The notes below the pieces were generated by a model. That model was given only the letters and a program-made list of their open reading frames with translations. It was not told where the DNA came from and ran no database searches. Shown here one piece after another: positions 5,392-7,784 of a stretch of 7,784 nt of DNA. The translations under genes were made by a program, and so were the position numbers. Positions within the stretch are counted from its first letter, which is position 1. Each line of letters begins with the position of its first letter. Source of the DNA: UBA12078 sp964573565 (GTDB lineage Bacteria > Patescibacteriota > Dojkabacteria > SC72); assembly GCA_964573565.1 (NCBI GenBank), contig CAZNJV010000026.1:1-7784 (forward strand). Direction: 5' to 3'.

Positions 5392-5408
5392 TTTAAAAAG
5401 AACTACTA

Positions 5409-6629
5409 ATGGAGGAAAAGAAAAAAACAGGAAATCTAGGGATTGTAATTTTATCTGTATGTTTGTTCGCAATTGGGTTTGTTTCTGGGAGAATTTTTCA
5501 ATCAAATAAAGGATCCATAGATAGCCTAATCTCTGGAAAATCAGATGTAAGTTTTGATCTTTACTGGGATGTTTGGGATCTAATGAAGAGTAAATATGTA
5601 GATTCTTCAAAGATCGATGAACAGAATATGTTGTATGGATCTATAAAAGGGATGGTGAATTCCTTTGGGGATGCAGCAACCGTTTTCTTGGATCCAGAGG
5701 AGACTCAAGCTTTCAATGAAGCAAGTGAAGGAAAGCTATTCCAAGGTATTGGTGCAGAGTTGGGATATGATAGCAACAAGCAGATAACTGTAGTATCACC
5801 ACTTGAAGGTTCTCCTGCGAAGGCTGCAGGTATTCGTGCTGGGGACATCATTCTTGCAATCGATGGGAAAGAAATAACGTCAAGCGAGACAGTATATGAT
5901 GTGGTTGCAAAGATTCGTGGGGAATCAGGAACAAAGGTAACCTTGACTGTATTACACAAGGGAGCTTCCCAGAGTGTAGATATTGAGATTACACGTAGTG
6001 AAATCACTGTCCCAAGTATGGCATTGTCCTACACTGGAACTAATGGAGATATTGCGGTATTGAAAGTAAACAGATTTACAGATGCAACTTACAATGAATG
6101 GACTGCAAATTGGGATGAGGCGGTAAATAGCATAGTGGAGTCTGGAGCACAGAAAATGATTTTGGATCTTAGAGGAAATCCAGGTGGATTCTTCAACGCA
6201 GCTATCTATGCAGCAGATGATTTTCTTGATGCAGGGAAAGTAATAGCAAAAGATCAAGATAGCGAAGGGAAGATTCAAGATTACAATTCTACTAAGGGCG
6301 GAAAATTGGTAAATATTGAGTTAGTGGTATTGGTTGATAGCGGAAGTGCTTCTGCATCAGAGATTCTTTCTGGTGCACTGAAGCAGGCTGGTAGAGCTAC
6401 GATAGTAGGGGAACAAACCTATGGAAAAGGTACTGCACAGACAGTATTGGATCTCTCAGATGGTTCTACATTGCATGTCACAATATTGAAATGGTTACTT
6501 CCTGATGGAGGTTGGTTAAACAAAGATAACCCAATAACTCCAGATGTAGAGGTGACATACTCAGCTGAGGATTTCCAGAAAGGAAACGATACTCAGTTAA
6601 AGAAAGCAGTTGAGATTTTAAATAATTAA
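5409..6629 (+). CDS. Membrane-anchored carboxyl-terminal processing peptidase, S41 family
   Basis: The 406-residue product is a CtpA/Tsp-type serine protease. A lysine-rich start (MEEKKKTG) and a hydrophobic helix at about 10-30 form an N-terminal membrane anchor, placing the catalytic part outside the membrane. A helical region (about 48-110) leads into a PDZ domain at about 112-195 with GIGAELGY, SPLEGSPAKAAGIRAGDIILAI. The S41 core follows: ILDLRGNPGG (251-260), DSGSASASEIL (310-320) and GEQTYGKGTAQ (334-344). By the 25-residue spacing known in E. coli Tsp, S315 is the nucleophile and K340 the general base, with Q344 as the conserved glutamine; all are present, so it should be active. The family cleaves near substrate C-termini, with PDZ binding gating access. 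It is third in the operon, 18 bases before the HtrA gene, with no SD. Confidence 0.95.
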   Translation: MEEKKKTGNLGIVILSVCLFAIGFVSGRIFQSNKGSIDSLISGKSDVSFDLYWDVWDLMKSKYVDSSKIDEQNMLYGSIKGMVNSFGDAATVFLDPEETQAFNEASEGKLFQGIGAELGYDSNKQITVVSPLEGSPAKAAGIRAGDIILAIDGKEITSSETVYDVVAKIRGESGTKVTLTVLHKGASQSVDIEITRSEITVPSMALSYTGTNGDIAVLKVNRFTDATYNEWTANWDEAVNSIVESGAQKMILDLRGNPGGFFNAAIYAADDFLDAGKVIAKDQDSEGKIQDYNSTKGGKLVNIELVVLVDSGSASASEILSGALKQAGRATIVGEQTYGKGTAQTVLDLSDGSTLHVTILKWLLPDGGWLNKDNPITPDVEVTYSAEDFQKGNDTQLKKAVEILNN

Positions 6630-6647
6630 TTTGTTATTTTCTAATCT
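6628..6647 (+). promoter_or_regulatory. SD-less AT-rich start region of the HtrA gene
   Basis: AATTTG (6628-6633) lies 20 bases before the ATG, followed by TATTTT (6635-6640), a layout like that before rpsF and rpsR. No SD is present. It may be an unstructured initiation region rather than a promoter, since the gene is only 18 bases from its upstream neighbour. Confidence 0.25.
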
Positions 6648-7784
6648 ATGGAAGAAGTTAAAAAAGAGGAAATAATTAAGCCAAAGAAGAAATTCCCTAC
6701 AAAATTGTTATTTATTTTCGGAACGATCTTGGGGATAATCCTCGTCTCTATGACAATGACATATATCACAATAATGAATGTATCTGTGATTAATAGCTGG
6801 CTTGGCGTAGGAACAGATACTTCTGAAGATTCTGATATTGTGGTCTCAGAAGAAGAGGCAAGTACCATCAATATGGTGGAGAATGTCCAGAAGGGAGTGG
6901 TTAGTATTGCCATTTCTCAGATGACTCTGTCCAAGGACCAGGGAGTAGTCACAAATGATAGCAATATTGGTACAGGTTTTGTTGTAGATGCTTCTGGATG
7001 GATTATTACAAACCAGCATGTAGTTTCTTCTACCACTGCAGATTACAAAGTTGTTACAAGTAACGGTGATCAATATGATGTTACAGAGATAGCGAGAGAT
7101 GATGCTAATGATATTGCAATACTGAAGATAGATGCAAAAGATCTAACTGTGCTTTCACTTGGTGATTCGGACAAGCTGGCTGTCGGACAGGATGTAGTCG
7201 CTATTGGTACTCCTTTGGGAGAGTATTCCGGAAGTGTAACTAAAGGAATAATTAGTGGATTAAACAGAACAGTTTCCACAAGTAGTTCTTGGTACGGAGG
7301 TACCGCTAAAACATATGAGGGTGTAATTCAGACTGATGCTGCAGTAAATCCTGGAAACTCAGGAGGCCCATTGCTAAATAGCCAGGGAGAGGTAATCGGT
7401 ATTAACTTTGCTACTACCTCGGACGCAGATAATATATCTTTCGCTTTACCAATTAATACGGTAAAAGAAAAAATAGAAGAGTACAGGACATATGGCAAGT
7501 TTATACAGCCATACCTAGGAGTTTCTTACCAAATGATATCTGAATTACAGGCATACTATTACACCAATATTGTAGCCGGGGCCTTTATCCAAAGCATCGA
7601 TGCTGATGGACCTGCATATGCAGCAGGAATTAGAAAAGGAGATATCATAACCAAATTTGGTGAAGATACTGTAGATACATCTCTTTTGACTCTTATACAA
7701 AAGCATAAGGTAGGAGATAAGGTGGATGTAGAATATTACAGAGCCGGGGATACAAAAACTGTTACAGTTACTCTAACTGAAGCG
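6648..7784 (+). CDS. HtrA/DegP-type PDZ serine protease (S1C), open at the window end
   Basis: The frame is open for 379 codons from ATG at 6648 to the last base, with no stop reached. A lysine-rich N-terminus and a transmembrane helix at about 19-43 anchor the protein, followed by an acidic linker (DTSEDSDIVVSEEE) and a chymotrypsin-like domain facing outward. The catalytic triad is complete: H124 in TNQHVV, D155 in ANDIAILK and S238 in NPGNSGGPL. IGTPLG and GVIQTDAAVNPG are further family landmarks. A single PDZ domain runs from about 288 (YLGVSYQ) through PAYAAGIRKGDIITKF to the window end; few residues are likely missing if there is only one PDZ. Such proteins degrade or refold damaged envelope proteins, often as trimers. 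It follows the S41 protease by 18 bases, so both are probably made together. A DegS-like signalling role is possible. Confidence 0.95.
   Translation, partial: MEEVKKEEIIKPKKKFPTKLLFIFGTILGIILVSMTMTYITIMNVSVINSWLGVGTDTSEDSDIVVSEEEASTINMVENVQKGVVSIAISQMTLSKDQGVVTNDSNIGTGFVVDASGWIITNQHVVSSTTADYKVVTSNGDQYDVTEIARDDANDIAILKIDAKDLTVLSLGDSDKLAVGQDVVAIGTPLGEYSGSVTKGIISGLNRTVSTSSSWYGGTAKTYEGVIQTDAAVNPGNSGGPLLNSQGEVIGINFATTSDADNISFALPINTVKEKIEEYRTYGKFIQPYLGVSYQMISELQAYYYTNIVAGAFIQSIDADGPAYAAGIRKGDIITKFGEDTVDTSLLTLIQKHKVGDKVDVEYYRAGDTKTVTVTLTEA

Noticed and set aside
5705..6278. Minus-strand frames opposite the S41 protease
   Set aside because: They are shadows of a gene with full family motifs and intact catalytic residues.
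1..7784. Alternative genetic code with TGA as glycine or tryptophan
   Set aside because: TGA ends the 447-residue gene exactly at the ATGA overlap and ends both small minus-strand genes, and conserved genes contain no internal TGA.
1..7784. CRISPR arrays, insertion sequences, tRNA or rRNA genes
   Set aside because: I saw no regularly spaced direct repeats, transposase motifs, terminal repeats or cloverleaf-like sequences.

Overview
This AT-rich bacterial window uses the standard stop codons. TGA ends several genes, so it is not a TGA-recoded lineage. It holds the end of ychF, the rpsF-ssb-rpsR cluster and the first part of a protease operon. Most plus-strand genes lack a Shine-Dalgarno (SD) sequence. 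Together with the many unrecognisable proteins beside compact core genes, this suggests an uncultivated lineage, perhaps Candidate Phyla Radiation/Patescibacteria (for example a Dojkabacteria- or Katanobacteria-like genome). That placement is inference; no marker in the window settles it.

Layout. 1-300 is the C-terminal TGS part of the YchF/OLA1 ATPase. 369-932 is an unrecognised 187-residue protein with its own likely promoter, a strong SD, more GC-rich sequence and a hairpin after it. 1093-2330 is ribosomal protein S6, single-stranded DNA-binding protein and ribosomal protein S18, closed by an intrinsic terminator at 2355-2380. The order ychF-rpsF-ssb-rpsR is the same as in Bacillus subtilis, so the 187-residue gene looks like an insertion into an old conserved block.

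2331-3037 looks empty on the plus strand but carries two very small genes on the minus strand. One encodes a 55-residue and the other a 47-residue single-span membrane protein. Each has an SD and a TATAAT box; the 47-residue gene has a 13-bp hairpin terminator and the 55-residue gene a less certain hairpin.

From 3038 a co-directional operon runs off the right edge: a 447-residue protein of unknown function, a translationally coupled beta-rich protein of unknown function, a membrane-anchored S41 (CtpA-type) PDZ protease with its Ser-Lys dyad intact, and a membrane-anchored HtrA/DegP-type PDZ serine protease with its His-Asp-Ser triad intact, open at the window end. The two proteases probably act in envelope protein processing and quality control; how the first two proteins relate to them is unknown.

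The most notable pattern is a split in start signals. Core and operon genes lack an SD and instead have AT-rich start regions with a TATATT-like hexamer close to where a -10 box would sit for a leaderless mRNA. The three orphan genes have SDs, strong in two of them, and short 5' leaders.
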